From contig SZWC01015147.1 in the NCBI GenBank assembly GCA_023375785.1, positions 37,745 to 59,389 of the forward strand: a DNA stretch of 21,645 nt, read 5' to 3'. How positions within the stretch are numbered: position 1 is the stretch's first letter; every line of letters starts with the position of its first letter. The position numbers and the translations under genes were made by a program. The notes below the pieces were generated by a model. That model ran no database searches, had not been told where the DNA came from, and saw only the letters and a program-made list of their open reading frames with translations. Shown piece after piece: positions 1-8,715 of this stretch. This DNA comes from Penium margaritaceum (Eukaryota; Streptophyta; Zygnematophyceae; Desmidiales; Peniaceae).

Positions 1-254
1 CTCCTCCTCCTCCTCCTCCTCCTCCTCCTGCTGCTGCTGCTCCTCCTCTCCTCCTACTCTAGTTCCTACAGCTGGTCCTGGTCCTCCTGCTACTCGCCCC
101 CCTTCCCTGTCCTCCTCCTCCTTATCCTCATCCTCCTCTTCGCCCTGCTCCCTCTCCTCCTCCTGCTCTTGCTCATGCTCCAGCTCATTCAGATACTCTA
201 GTACCTTCTCCTGCTCCTCCTCTTCATCCTCCTCCTCCTACTCCCCCTCCTCCT
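1..254. repeat. TCC/CTC-rich microsatellite tract
   Basis: An imperfect trinucleotide repeat (CTC/TCC with CTG interruptions) starts at base 1 and continues as degenerate pyrimidine-rich sequence to about 254. It lies inside what is inferred to be intron 2 of the minus-strand eS1 gene, so it would be purine-rich GAG/GGA in the transcript. Open frames across it are low-complexity artefacts. Confidence 0.9.
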
Positions 255-976
255 CCTCCTGCTCCTCCTCCTTATCCTGTCTCTGCTTCTCATTAACATC
301 CATGCTCGATTCCAGTGCATTTCATCTGAGGCTAGGAGATGCTGCGCTGGGATGTTTCTCTTCGTCTTGAGCCCTCTCCACCTGCCTCTTAGCCCAAACA
401 TGTGTCCACCGAGGCCGCAAGGCTGCTGCAGCAGCACAGTACCCACTGCACAGTCGGGCTGGAGCTTGCACTGAAGCGCCTCACATGCTACGATGAATGC
501 CATGATGCATGCGATGAGGCATGTATAATGGGATGTGTTGCTCACTCTTCCATGGCAGCCTCTGACCTAATGCGCAGTCCTCAAACGCTGATGTGCTTGA
601 AACTTGTTCCAACAGCAACACAGTTGACTCAGAGAAGCTGCTGCTGCTGCCTGACCGCCACATCCACCGGTCAACCCTGCCTTTGCTTCCTTCCCACCTC
701 TCCGCCCACCGGTTCCCTTCGCAAGGCACTCGGTTCCCCTCGCATTGGACCTCCGATGCAGATTGACGCCATGCAACGTCATTCCTGCCTGCGTTCCTCG
801 GCTTCAGTTGCCCCAAATCTCTCCCTGGTTCTCACCTGCTCCTGCCTCCTCTATGCGTGTGAACCCTATTTCTGTGCAGATGTTGTGGACACTCCCCAGT
901 GGATGGCACTGAACGAGCTGGTTGTGATGAAAATGCGGCAGTGAGATCACAAGGATGATGACTATCCGTGAGCACA

Positions 977-1062
977 ACGACAGCAACAGCGACAGCGACA
1001 GCGACGACGACAACGGCTTTGGCGGCGGCAGCGGCGACGACGACGACGACAACGACGACAAG
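977..1062. repeat. Imperfect GAC/CAG/GGC trinucleotide repeat
   Basis: A run of imperfect GACAGC, GACGAC and GGCGGC units, including five consecutive GAC-type triplets near 1035-1050. In one plus frame it reads as Asp/Ser/Gly-rich and on the minus strand as Ser/Leu-rich, which explains the low-complexity ORFs here. It lies in the inferred eS1 intron 2. Confidence 0.8.
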
Positions 1063-1266
1063 ACGATGAGGCGGGCGGCGGTTGAGGGGAGGAGGCGGGA
1101 GGGAGGCAGAGGAGTCAGCAATGGAGGTGAAGATGGTGATATGGTGGAGATGGGGGCAATGACATTACTCGCGATCAGAAGATGACTACAATCTGATAGA
1201 GGCCCGAATCTGCATCATGCAATGCATACACGCTCCTGGAAGAGACAATTGTCAGCATGTACTTAC

Positions 1267-1837
1267 GCCTTCTTCTTGCCTCCTTTCTTGCCCTTCGAGA
1301 TGCGCTTGTTCTTGCTGCATCAACCGAGAAAGGGGCGAGGCCGGGGGGCAAGGGGGGACAGAGCACAAGAGCCTCAGCACGAGTGCACAGGAGCCGGAAT
1401 GGAAGTGAGATCGGGGGAAGGGGTCGGTACGCCTGGCATGAGGCAAACATCATAGAAGCATTCTCTCGTCTCCACGTTGCCCAACGGCCATTCGCCCCGA
1501 AGAGAGCGCAGCGGGAAAACTGCACTGCAAAGAGTCGGCTCGTTTGCATTTCCGTTTTGCATTGCAATTCAGCGCTGTGTTCCATTGCGTCCCAGCCTTC
1601 ATCACTCTGGTGCTGGGCGAAGTGAATTGAAAAAATGAAAGCGAAGCTTCTGCGGACCGCGTCAACGTTATCCCAGCCAACATTGAAGAGCTGGGGAGAG
1701 CGGGGGGGGGGGAGAGAGGGGGGAGGGGGAGGGAAGGGGGGACGCAAGACAGCCGAACGGCAGGCGAGGAGGGGGAAAGCGGGAGGAAGTGGGGATACAA
1801 CAGTGCACAGGGGCTTTTCAACGCACCCGACAGCCAT
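1267..1837 (-). CDS. RPS3A: 40S ribosomal protein S3a / eS1, first two coding exons (5' partial gene)
   Basis: eS1 is a structural protein of the cytosolic small ribosomal subunit. Two minus-strand exons are proposed. Exon 1 is 1827-1837 (ATGGCTGTCGG, start codon at 1835-1837, A at -3 and G at +4). It is followed by donor GTGCGT. Exon 2 is 1267-1314, preceded by acceptor ATGCAG (plus 1315-1320) and followed by donor GTAAGT (plus 1261-1266). Joined in phase they encode MAVGKNKRISKGKKGGKKKA, which matches the conserved N-terminus of plant eS1; animal eS1 reads KRLTKGGKKGAKKK at the same place. Exon 2 ends with two bases of an Ala codon, as expected before the next residues V-D-P-F. Intron 1 is 512 nt and G/C-run rich. 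Only about 20 of the roughly 260 residues are in the window; the rest should lie to the left. Recognition rests on a short, basic but distinctive peptide plus three splice sites that fit in phase. A truncated pseudogene copy cannot be excluded. Confidence 0.8.
1704..1743 (+). other. G-run tract in eS1 intron 1 (possible G-quadruplex)
   Basis: Successive runs of 5 to 12 G separated by one to four purines are visible on the plus strand. This satisfies the simple G-quadruplex pattern several times over. Since the gene is on the minus strand, the G-rich strand is the template strand and the pre-mRNA would be C-rich. Whether it folds or matters is inference. Confidence 0.6.
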
Positions 1838-1978
1838 GGTTGCTGCGGTGGCTAGACAAGATCGGCAGTCTGGAAAGAATTCTGGACAGACTGTTCCTGA
1901 TCTGGACGCCTGTAACGACTTGGCTAAGGGTGGCGCTTGGCGCTGCTCTGCAAGGGCAGACAGGCCTTTTTCAGAGGT

Positions 1979-2010
1979 AAGGAAAAGAAGAGAAAGAGTG
2001 GAGAAAGAGA
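1979..2010 (-). promoter_or_regulatory. Pyrimidine patch upstream of the eS1 start (candidate core promoter / 5'-TOP-like leader)
   Basis: The plus strand is almost pure purine here, so on the eS1 coding strand it is a CT-rich patch (CTCTTTCTCC followed by TTTCTCTTCTTTTCC) about 140-170 nt upstream of the ATG. Plant core promoters commonly carry such Y-patches, and ribosomal protein mRNAs often start in oligopyrimidine. No TATA box or telo-box was identified with confidence. The role is inferred from position only. Confidence 0.35.
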
Positions 2011-2140
2011 TGGCGGAGGTTCAAGCCTTCGGAAGACAGCGGGAGAGTTGAGCACAGCTGAGCGGAGTCGAACCTGCCCTGTCCATCCTTCGGCAGCAGA
2101 AGCAAGCGGCCGCAGTCGACCGCACTAGACCCTTACTGCG

Positions 2141-2839
2141 CTAAACATGTGCTCCTCGCACGTTGACCAGCTCGCGGTTGGTCGACGCTTTTGGCCGCAA
2201 ACTACGTCGATGCAACAATGATCGGACGATCCAAACAATAACAAAAGCTTGTGATTTACGATGGTTTCCATCGAAAAGACGCAGCCTTTGCATCGCAAAC
2301 TTTCTGTGACTCGGCCCGAGGTTGTCCACCGCAGGCGCGACTCTAACTGCGATGGTGGGTGTACCCTTGGTCAAAATCCTGACAATGGCTTTAGCACGAC
2401 ACTGCACTCAGATGGACACTACAGGTAAACCCGGTTCAGCCAGACCAATCAAATTTGACCCGATATGTCACAAACGAAAATAAAGGTTATCTAGTTCCAA
2501 ATTTATATTTGAATCCATTCAATTGTTTATTTAAAATTAATTAATGCTTATTTTTTGCTTCATTTCATATACAATTTTCAAAACCACACGCAATGACGAG
2601 GTAAACTTCCCCAAGTAGGGAAAATTTCGGTATCTCGATAAATTGAATTTATTTTTCGCTCAAATCACGAATCTTATATCAATAGATTTTGTTTTCATAC
2701 ACCTATTTGTGTGAGTAGTAAAAACACTAACAATGAAACGTGAGTAGGATACATGCCAAATCTGCCCCATTTCTAGGCAATTGTTTCTTACGGTTGCTAA
2801 ATCCTCCATTAAGAATCTAAAGGAAGGGGTAGTAATATA
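2141..2839. other. Intergenic stretch without a recognised gene
   Basis: Upstream of eS1 the composition shifts from GC-rich to AT-rich (notably 2460-2700). The open frames on either strand are short and match nothing I recognise. No RNA gene or repeat boundary is visible, other than the left arm of the inverted repeat that begins at about 2840. Confidence 0.6.
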
Positions 2840-2940
2840 CCCATCGTTTCCCCAGATAAAGCAGCGGTGTCCATAGTCGAAAACGACGTGACAGCGGTGC
2901 CCGTGTTTTCCGCCGTGCAAGCAAAAATGGGCACGGCTGA
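2840..2940 (+). repeat. Left arm of inverted repeat (coding-like unit, plus orientation)
   Basis: About 100 bp starting CCCATCG and continuing through the AAAGCAGCGGTGTCCATAG core. It recurs in reverse complement at about 3430-3555. In one plus frame it reads DKAAVSIVENDVTAVPVF without a stop up to a TAA near 2956. The reverse-complement arm reads the same peptide start in the corresponding frame. Several differences between the arms (GAT/GAC, GAA/GAG) are synonymous. Identity of the source sequence is unknown. Confidence 0.75.
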
Positions 2941-2995
2941 TGTGTGTTTCATGTAAATAAGACATTTGACATGGACTTTGACTTTGAGCTTTGCC

Positions 2996-3057
2996 GGTCA
3001 TCACGAGCTCGCAAGTGGAGTTCAGCAGCGAAACCTCCTTGCGAGCTCGCAATGACC
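2996..3057. repeat. Inverted repeat / hairpin, 20-bp arms
   Basis: Arm 2996-3015 (GGTCATCACGAGCTCGCAAG) pairs with arm 3038-3057 at 18 of 20 positions, leaving a 22-nt loop. Each arm also contains the palindrome GAGCTC. It lies between the two arms of the larger inverted repeat. Confidence 0.8.
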
Positions 3058-3100
3058 CTGCCAAAACCCCCATCTAAAAGGATGGGTTTTTCGTTGGTTT

Positions 3101-3131
3101 GGGGGGGGGGGGGGTGCAAGATGCGGCGCAC
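3101..3131 (+). repeat. Direct repeat copy 1: poly-G plus GCAAGATGCGGCGCAC
   Basis: A run of 14 G (3101-3114) is followed by TGCAAGATGCGGCGCAC. The same arrangement recurs about 150 bp downstream at 3252-3282, and both copies are preceded by a T-rich stretch (GGTTTTTCG / TGATTTTTCGG). A tandem duplication with slippage in the G-run is a plausible origin. Confidence 0.7.
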
Positions 3132-3150
3132 GTGTGATATAAGAAAAGGA

Positions 3151-3186
3151 ATCTGCCGAGCCCCACTACCGCGGGGCCCGGCAGAT
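3151..3186. repeat. Strong GC-rich hairpin
   Basis: A 14-bp stem (3151-3164 with 3173-3186), ATCTGCCGAGCCCC against GGGGCCCGGCAGAT, has one mismatch and an 8-nt loop. No T-run follows, so a terminator reading is not supported. It is located inside the large inverted repeat. Confidence 0.8.
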
Positions 3187-3251
3187 GCCCCAGCAGGGGA
3201 AAAAGTAAAACCCAAATCCCCTAGTGTAATAGGGTGATTTTTCGGATATCA

Positions 3252-3282
3252 GGGGGGGGGGTGTTGCGAGATGCGGCGCACC
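3252..3282 (+). repeat. Direct repeat copy 2: poly-G plus GCGAGATGCGGCGCAC
   Basis: A run of 10 G followed by TGTTGCGAGATGCGGCGCACC. It matches copy 1 at 3101-3131, differing in G-run length and a few bases. Confidence 0.7.
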
Positions 3283-3287
3283 CTACC

Positions 3288-3327
3288 GCGAGTTTTCGAG
3301 TTTTCACTTGCGACCTCCAAAACTCGC
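3288..3327. repeat. Short perfect inverted repeat GCGAGTTTT / AAAACTCGC
   Basis: Nine-base arms at 3288-3296 and 3319-3327 are perfectly complementary, with a 22-nt spacer that itself repeats the GAGTTTT motif. It adds to the unusual density of dyad symmetry between 2.84 and 3.56 kb. Confidence 0.7.
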
Positions 3328-3429
3328 TATAAGGTTACTTCTGACATTGATGGTGCAAGGGTCAGCATCGCCCACTTCGCCCTTAAAGTCGGCAAAGTCC
3401 AGCTTCGAGGGTGAGGGTACAGGTGTCAT

Positions 3430-3555
3430 TTTTTCCGTTTTTTCTCGCACAACGAAAAACATGGGCACTGCTATCATGTCGTTTTCGACTGTGGACACCG
3501 CCGTCAGTTCGTTCTCGACTATGGACACCGCTGCTTTGTCTAGCGAAGCGATGGG
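3430..3555 (-). repeat. Right arm of inverted repeat with internal 30-bp tandem duplication
   Basis: Reverse complement of the 2840-2940 arm, with one additional unit. The minus-strand frame reads DKAAVSIVENELTA, then VSTVENDMIA, then VPMFFVV, which is an imperfect 10-residue (30-bp) tandem repeat. The left arm has one unit fewer. The frame continues open on the minus strand to about 3304 (including SPSKLDFADFKGEVGDAD), but I recognise no family. Confidence 0.75.
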
Positions 3556-3809
3556 AACCGGAGCATTTGTGCCCTACCCTAAAACAGGCATCCATGTGCT
3601 TTCGGCGCAAATGTTGCGTCCAAGCGATGTTACGTGCATGTTGCATCAGGGTGTAAAGGGCATCACTTATGCCAAGCAGTCACACTCACCTTGATTGAGG
3701 GGTTTTAATGCTTTTTTAGGTTTTCGTGGCTAGTGAACTTCACCATTAATGCTGGAGCGACAGATGTGCTGGACGTCCCCAAACTCATATCTTCGCTATC
3801 CATGTAGAG

Positions 3810-4265
3810 CATCCTCTCCTAAGTGTGATTCACACGCTCTCTGTGTCCGTCTGTTTGAAGGTGCAATTATGCCGATGTTACATAATTGCTACCAAATTAA
3901 TTGTGCATCCCTTGCCAGAACTGAGTTACAGCTTTTCTATCTCGATCAAAAACAATCTCCAAACAAAAGCCGTGCTACTTCACAACGCACTCGGAAGAGA
4001 GACGAGTAGTCTCCTATTTTTTCGCGTCGATGGATGTAGGAGTGAAATGTTTCCTTTTCAACAAGATATCCACAACCACGAGTGTTTCGCTGTGGCTACG
4101 GGCCGCGTCCAAAGATTTGTTATAAATCCATGCTCACGCAATCCAATGTAGTCACAGGGATGGGAAGCGGTTGGAGGAGTTGAACCGGCTTTTTTCTTAC
4201 TAGCCTTGTTTGAAAAACATGGCTCGTATGTCATGCAATGCTTACACACATCGACACTCCACTAG
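3810..4265 (-). pseudogene. Integrase remnant of element 2
   Basis: Retroviral-type integrases insert element cDNA into the host genome. In minus-strand order, a CxxC pair of the zinc-binding domain is visible (CKHC at about 4239-4250). It is followed by a segment aligning with the start of the core (GFITNL, where the family has a catalytic Asp before the Phe and here has Gly). Then come FDRDRKAVTQFWQGMH and HLQTDGHRERVNHT at about 3965-3825, matching the family's DRD...F...W and QTDGQTERVN blocks. Internal stops and at least one frame change show it is dead. No convincing C-terminal domain or chromodomain was found to the left. Confidence 0.75.
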
Positions 4266-4779
4266 CAATGGTCAAAGAGTAACGGTCTTGTCTATTTAGC
4301 TCCCACATGATTTGTTATCCGCAAGCTGTGGAAGAGGTCAACACTCTTCGCACATACATCTTCCGAGTCTAGCACACCACCTAATTATTGGTGCCAACCC
4401 ATTGTTGCAGCCTCCACCAATCGATCCTTTTCCAAATTCCGAGAGCAATGAAACCAACAATACACGGTATCCTGCCTGGGTCATATTTGGAGAATCGTTA
4501 TAGTGGTTAATCTCTCAAGGTGGTTGCCAAAACGTATGAGGAGCTACCTGTTGCAATGGCTATAAAACAGCCGATGACTTCAATGGTTGCCTTTACTTCC
4601 ACATGCTGTCTGCGTAGTGAATCACCCGAGTTGATGTTTTCTCACTGTTATTCCAACATTCACGAGGAACAACTTGGGTATTAACCCCGCCACACTTGTC
4701 GACATGATGAATTTGATTGCATTTGGAAAAACACCAACATATTGCAGTCGGTCACATTCGTCATCCCCCCATCATGCCG

Positions 4780-5000
4780 TCGCGACGATTACGCCACATC
4801 TTGAAAGCATGTACCATACCAAAGAGCTTACAATCACCAATCTTCTACTGTTTACATGTATGGATGAGCTTATAGCTCTCGTACACGATTGGATTACCAT
4901 TCTATATGAGTTATGCTCCAATTCCTACGAAAAACACATCATACCTCCCACGGTTTCAATGGACTCGGAAAAGCCAAGATGAGTGTTGTGGCGTAACGTT
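4780..5000 (-). pseudogene. RNase H remnant of element 2
   Basis: RNase H removes the RNA strand during reverse transcription. The minus strand reads NGNPIVYESYKL, then a stop, then GDCKLFGMVHAFKMWR. This matches the Ty3 RNase H stretch that follows the first catalytic Asp (pattern ..PIAFESRKL...E..YT...KELLAIV.ALK.WR). The Glu of the KELLA block is replaced (CKLFG) and stop codons interrupt the frame. It lies between the RT and integrase remnants, as expected. Confidence 0.7.
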
Positions 5001-5029
5001 CTTCAACTTTGGAACGAGTGTTCTTCCAT

Positions 5030-5805
5030 TTAGTTCTCCATTCCCAACGGACATGTCTTCACGTAAGCCTGGCTGGTGGAGTTACCAAGGTTGAATACCC
5101 TTGCATAAGCTGCTGTAAACAACTCGTAAGGACGACGACAGGACCTGATTTTCTTGGCGTTTATCGGGTGCGGCCAATCCATCATTGCTTGGACCTGCTG
5201 TATCGACACGGATATTGTCCTTGCCAACAATGTACCCAGGGTTTTCAAGCTCATATTATACACTCTAGCACTTTTGTATAGAACTATAGCTAGTCGAGAA
5301 TCTCAAGGACTTCGCGTAAGCGTTCTATGTTCTCCTCAGTTGATGTAGAAGAAACCACGATATCGTGCAAGTACCAAAACAAGTTGAACGAGTTACTCGG
5401 TGAACGTGTAGTTCAATTATCCTCAAATGGTTAATGGGGTGTTATGTGGAAGCACAAAACGCAAAACTGATAATGTCCAATGTGCATCCAAAAGTCTACT
5501 TATAGTACATGCATCTTCCAATATTTGGATTCGATGTATCCTTGAGAAAGATTCAATGAAAAAAGCACATTTACCCCTTGTTTTTGGTCAAACGGGCCCA
5601 CAACCCACAACAAGGGGGATCAATTTTTCGTTGCCAACTTGTTCATCCCTGGTAGTCCGTGCACATGCATGAGCCACCATCGTTCCTTTTCACAAAAAAC
5701 ATCAACGCACCACATGGCGAGCTACTCAGCTTTATCTACCCTATCACAAGGTACTCTATGATTTGGCGGTCGGCCTCTTCCCTTTCTACTGGACTAAGGC
5801 AACAA
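5030..5805 (-). pseudogene. Reverse transcriptase remnant of element 2
   Basis: The minus strand shows, in order: LSPVEREEADRQIIEYL (near 5800-5750); SSPCGALMFFVKRNDGG and MCTDYQGMNKL (near 5725-5635); a degraded GHYQF block (near 5480); the catalytic block as YLHDIVVSSTSTEENIERL (YLHD at 5362-5373, where the family has YLDD); and the thumb region VQAMMDWPHPINAKKI (near 5190-5150). These are diagnostic Ty3/gypsy RT blocks. Loss of a catalytic Asp (D to H), several in-frame stops and frame shifts make activity impossible. Its sequence is clearly different from the RT of element 1, so it is a separate family or much older copy. Confidence 0.85.
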
Positions 5806-7399
5806 GTGTGTCTAAACAAAGGATCAACCGCTAATCACAACAAAGCTGTCTGGCCCATGTGCCATTTGACTGAAGTCCGGCAGGTGACTTTTAGAAAAAA
5901 TGCAAGAACTCCACCAACAAAGATTAATCTCTTATGGCGTGTCTCCCTTCACTTCATCCCCATGTCCAATAGCTGATCAAAGAAGTACCATCAACCTTGT
6001 TTACTACGTCTCTTGACCCACTCCGCAGAAAAGTTGGTGTGGACATTAAGTCGAGTCGGTGATTGTAAAGCAACACTCTCTCTTTTGAAGAATTAGGTAT
6101 TTTGATTCAGTGTACATCATGGCCTTGTTTTCGTGGGACAAGGGGTCACTTAGAACCACATTGAACAGACCAAAAACATTTGAGCACCGCGAACTTGACG
6201 CTCTATGTGTACCCTTGAATACCAATTCTTGCTTTGTCTATGCTTCTCGTGGGTATCAAACGCTTGCCACCAGAAAACATGCCATGCAATAGCTCATACT
6301 TCACTCATACATTTTGGACAAAGGAAAGGCTAGCAAAGGAGCTATCCTCTCCAATTTCAGTCAGCTCATTCATGGGAGCACCACTCATTATATTGTCCCC
6401 TGAGGTGCATCGTCATGTTGCCTCCATCCATCAGAGTGGAGAGGCTCAATGACCACATGCCAATTTTGTGGTCGACACATAATCAATACGTTAGAAATTT
6501 AAACCCGTATGATTCATCCACTCAGGTCTACATCTTCTGCCCACGAGGGAATTTGGCAAGTACCTTCCCCTCTTGACCTTCCACGGGTCACAGTTGGTGA
6601 CCAATGGTACCGCAAACATGATTGAGCACATCCCTTCGAGGGCATTTGCCTTGAATAATACATCACATTATTTTGGCACAGAAGTCAGTGCTACCGCCAC
6701 ATACCGATGTTGATCGTGCATCTTGTCCTCAGAAAAAGGTTTAGTGGGCAATGACCATCAGCAAGTTATGACTACAGTTCTATGAGATAGAAGAAAACAT
6801 GTGAGAATTTTAAACTCGTCAATGAATCAGATTTCTTGATACCCTCCTCCAAGAACACGAATCCAAACACGTTATCCATCTTTCCCCTTAAGTTGTTCCA
6901 ATTAATGTTACTCAGGATGGAAAAAACCCACACCACGACCTTGTACTTCTCCACGGCCGGGCCCATTGCCACAGCCACGACCCTGTTTGCAGCCTCCTAC
7001 AACACCAATCCTAGAACATGCTATGACCATAGCCAATGCCATGAACTCTTGTCCGCTGCGAGCAACCTGAGGAAATTGAGCCCAAAAGTGGTGTGGTTGG
7101 AGGTGTGGCAAAATCCCTTCAACAAGTCAGCAGTGCAACACAATCAATGCCTCCAGCTCAACCTTGTTGCGAGCATGCTTGTAGTTGGGGGCATATTCGC
7201 GTCATTCTTCTTGAGTGGAGGGTTTGCAAATTGCTTGACCTCCACCCTGTCCCGCTGTTTGGGTGTCCCTTCACCCCCTACATCATCCATGCACATGCCG
7301 AGGCCTTGTTGTTCATGCCTGTTTGGCCGTGCATCCTAGCAGAGCTACAAGTTTACCCAATACACTTTACTCATGCAGTCATACAACACCCTCTAGCTT

Positions 7400-8715
7400 G
7401 AACCATTGCGGTGGTGGTGGTGTTTTCCTTCATTTTCTTGCTAGCAAGACAATCATGTAAATGTTATTGTAATAAGCACTCCGAGTACTTGAACGTATGA
7501 ATTCTATCGTCTCCAGCGAAGCTTTCGGCTTCCTTAATGAGTTTGGTGAACTCGCTCAAGTAAGCGTCGAACGAGCTGCGAAACTACTTGAAGTCTTTGA
7601 TCTTGTGGAAGGCACGTACTCCTCCTTGAAAGTGGTGCAATTCATGTGCATGAATCACAAAAAGCCTGCCATGGCATGGGTTGCCACTCAAGGTGTGGCC
7701 ATAGTACACCCTACTTCTAGACCACATAGTTGAGGAGATTGTCTCCAAGTCGTATCATGGCAAGGTTGTTCCACTGGCCAAGTGGATGCTTGGGGATACA
7801 TAGAACGTACTCCATGCAGTTTAGCCAATTGATCAACTTTATGCCGTTTTGGAAGAAAATTTTCATGATCAACCTCGATGTCATCAGGGTAGGTAGATTC
7901 TTGCTGCCACTACAAGTGACATCAACACATACGGCACGCTCCGACCGTTGCTGGACCTTGGACTCTATCATGCTTTGCACTGTATTGTCAAAGTTATTGC
8001 ATTGGCACGTTACCTTGTGAGTTGCCAGATGCCGTAGCTGGAGATCATGGTCAAAGTATGTGATGATTTGTCTGTTGTGAGCCAGCAGGTTGGTGAATGT
8101 GGACTTCAGCTATGATGTGGTGAAACCTCACTAAAAGTCTTCAGGGCCCCATACTATTCGTGCACCCTTACACACTCAAGGAGAGTGCGGTTTACGTACA
8201 CACTTTGAATGAGCACCACCTTCTAAAGGAAGTTGTTGTGTGCGACGACGTTCGATGGGATGCGGAAAGGTTACATTCTAGCCATGTCACAAGAAGGGGG
8301 ATCTGTCTCCACGTTTTTCGATGGTATCACACCTCCACTATTGGTGTTGATCTTATGTTGTTCCCCTACATTGGTGGCCACCTTGAAAAGCTTCTAACAA
8401 GCAGCGTGAATTACCTTTACCATGGCATGATCAAGCTTGTGTTCAGGGGAAGCTTATCGTGTGGTTGCTTTTGGCGCCTTTGCTGTTGTTTACAATCTCA
8501 ATGTTATCGGCAACCTCACTCTTTTCAACATCTTCTTGCAATTTGGCAAACCACTTGGCCCTATTAAGTGGTCGGCTTGAGTTTTCCACATGAGAATGGG
8601 AATGATCGTGATCCTCGTCACTTTTATCGCTGTCGACGTTGTGCTCTTTGTTAAGGTCGATGTTTGGGTGCTCCACTCCGAGCTCTTCTATCTCTCTCCC
8701 ATATCCTTTGATCAT
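7400..8715 (-). pseudogene. Probable gag remnant of element 2
   Basis: Gag forms the virus-like particle. Near 7490-7640 the minus strand reads AFHKIKDFK, a stop, then FRSSFDAYLSEFTKL and IKEAESFAGDDRIHTF, which resembles the Ty3 gag capsid pattern F..L.....V..Y..EF..L...A....DR...F. A 91-codon minus-strand ORF at 8443-8715 (acidic/His segment DSDKSDEDHDHSHSHVEN, then AKWFAKLQEDVEKSEVADN) could be the gag N-terminus. Between them (7717-7980) the frame reads LIMKIFFQNGIKLINWL and IPKHPLGQWNNL. A GRG-rich stretch at about 6.9-7.0 kb may be a basic tail, but no CCHC zinc knuckle was confirmed. The assignment rests mostly on position. Confidence 0.45.

Larger units (their letters stand above)
1..1266 (-). 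other. Inferred intron 2 of eS1 (partial, runs off left edge)
   Basis: The 48-nt eS1 exon ends on the minus strand in a consensus plant donor, GTAAGT (plus 1261-1266). The next expected coding sequence (V-D-P-F-S-K-K-D-W...) was searched for by eye on the minus strand down to base 1 and was not found. The intron is therefore at least 1266 nt long or the gene is broken here. The stretch contains the TCC repeat, a GAC/AGC repeat near 977-1062 and several open frames on both strands (for example plus 402-944) with no recognisable domain. Confidence 0.5.
3800..8715 (-). mobile_element. Decayed Ty3/gypsy LTR retrotransposon ('element 2'), internal region
   Basis: Minus-strand translation gives Ty3/gypsy protein signatures in canonical order when read from high to low coordinates: gag-like (8715 to about 7400), RT (about 5800-5030), RNase H (about 4990-4790) and integrase (about 4265-3810). 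Each is broken by stops and frame changes, so this is an old, non-autonomous remnant. No LTR or PBS could be paired by eye. The 5' end is cut off next to the LTR of element 1 at 8771, which suggests element 1 inserted here. The protease position (about 5.9-7.3 kb) is too degraded to call. Element outer limits are uncertain. Confidence 0.75.

Noticed and set aside
402..944. 180-codon plus-strand ORF
   Set aside because: Cys/Ser/Leu-rich without a recognisable domain, overlapping open frames on the other strand and lying in the inferred eS1 intron. No support beyond length.
955..1185. Asp-rich plus ORF and complementary Ser/Leu-rich minus ORF
   Set aside because: Product of the imperfect GAC/GGC trinucleotide repeat.
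1175..1837. 220-codon minus-strand ORF starting MAVG
   Set aside because: It shares the true eS1 start codon but reads through intron 1; after four residues it becomes Pro/Ser-rich with no domain. The spliced eS1 model explains the ATG far better.
2063..2080. tRNA T-arm-like GGAGTCGAACC (minus strand GGTTCGACTCC)
   Set aside because: The flanking bases do not form the T-stem and no D-arm or acceptor stem is found at tRNA distance.
3151..3186. Hairpin as a rho-independent terminator
   Set aside because: No T-run follows, and the context is eukaryotic repeat DNA.
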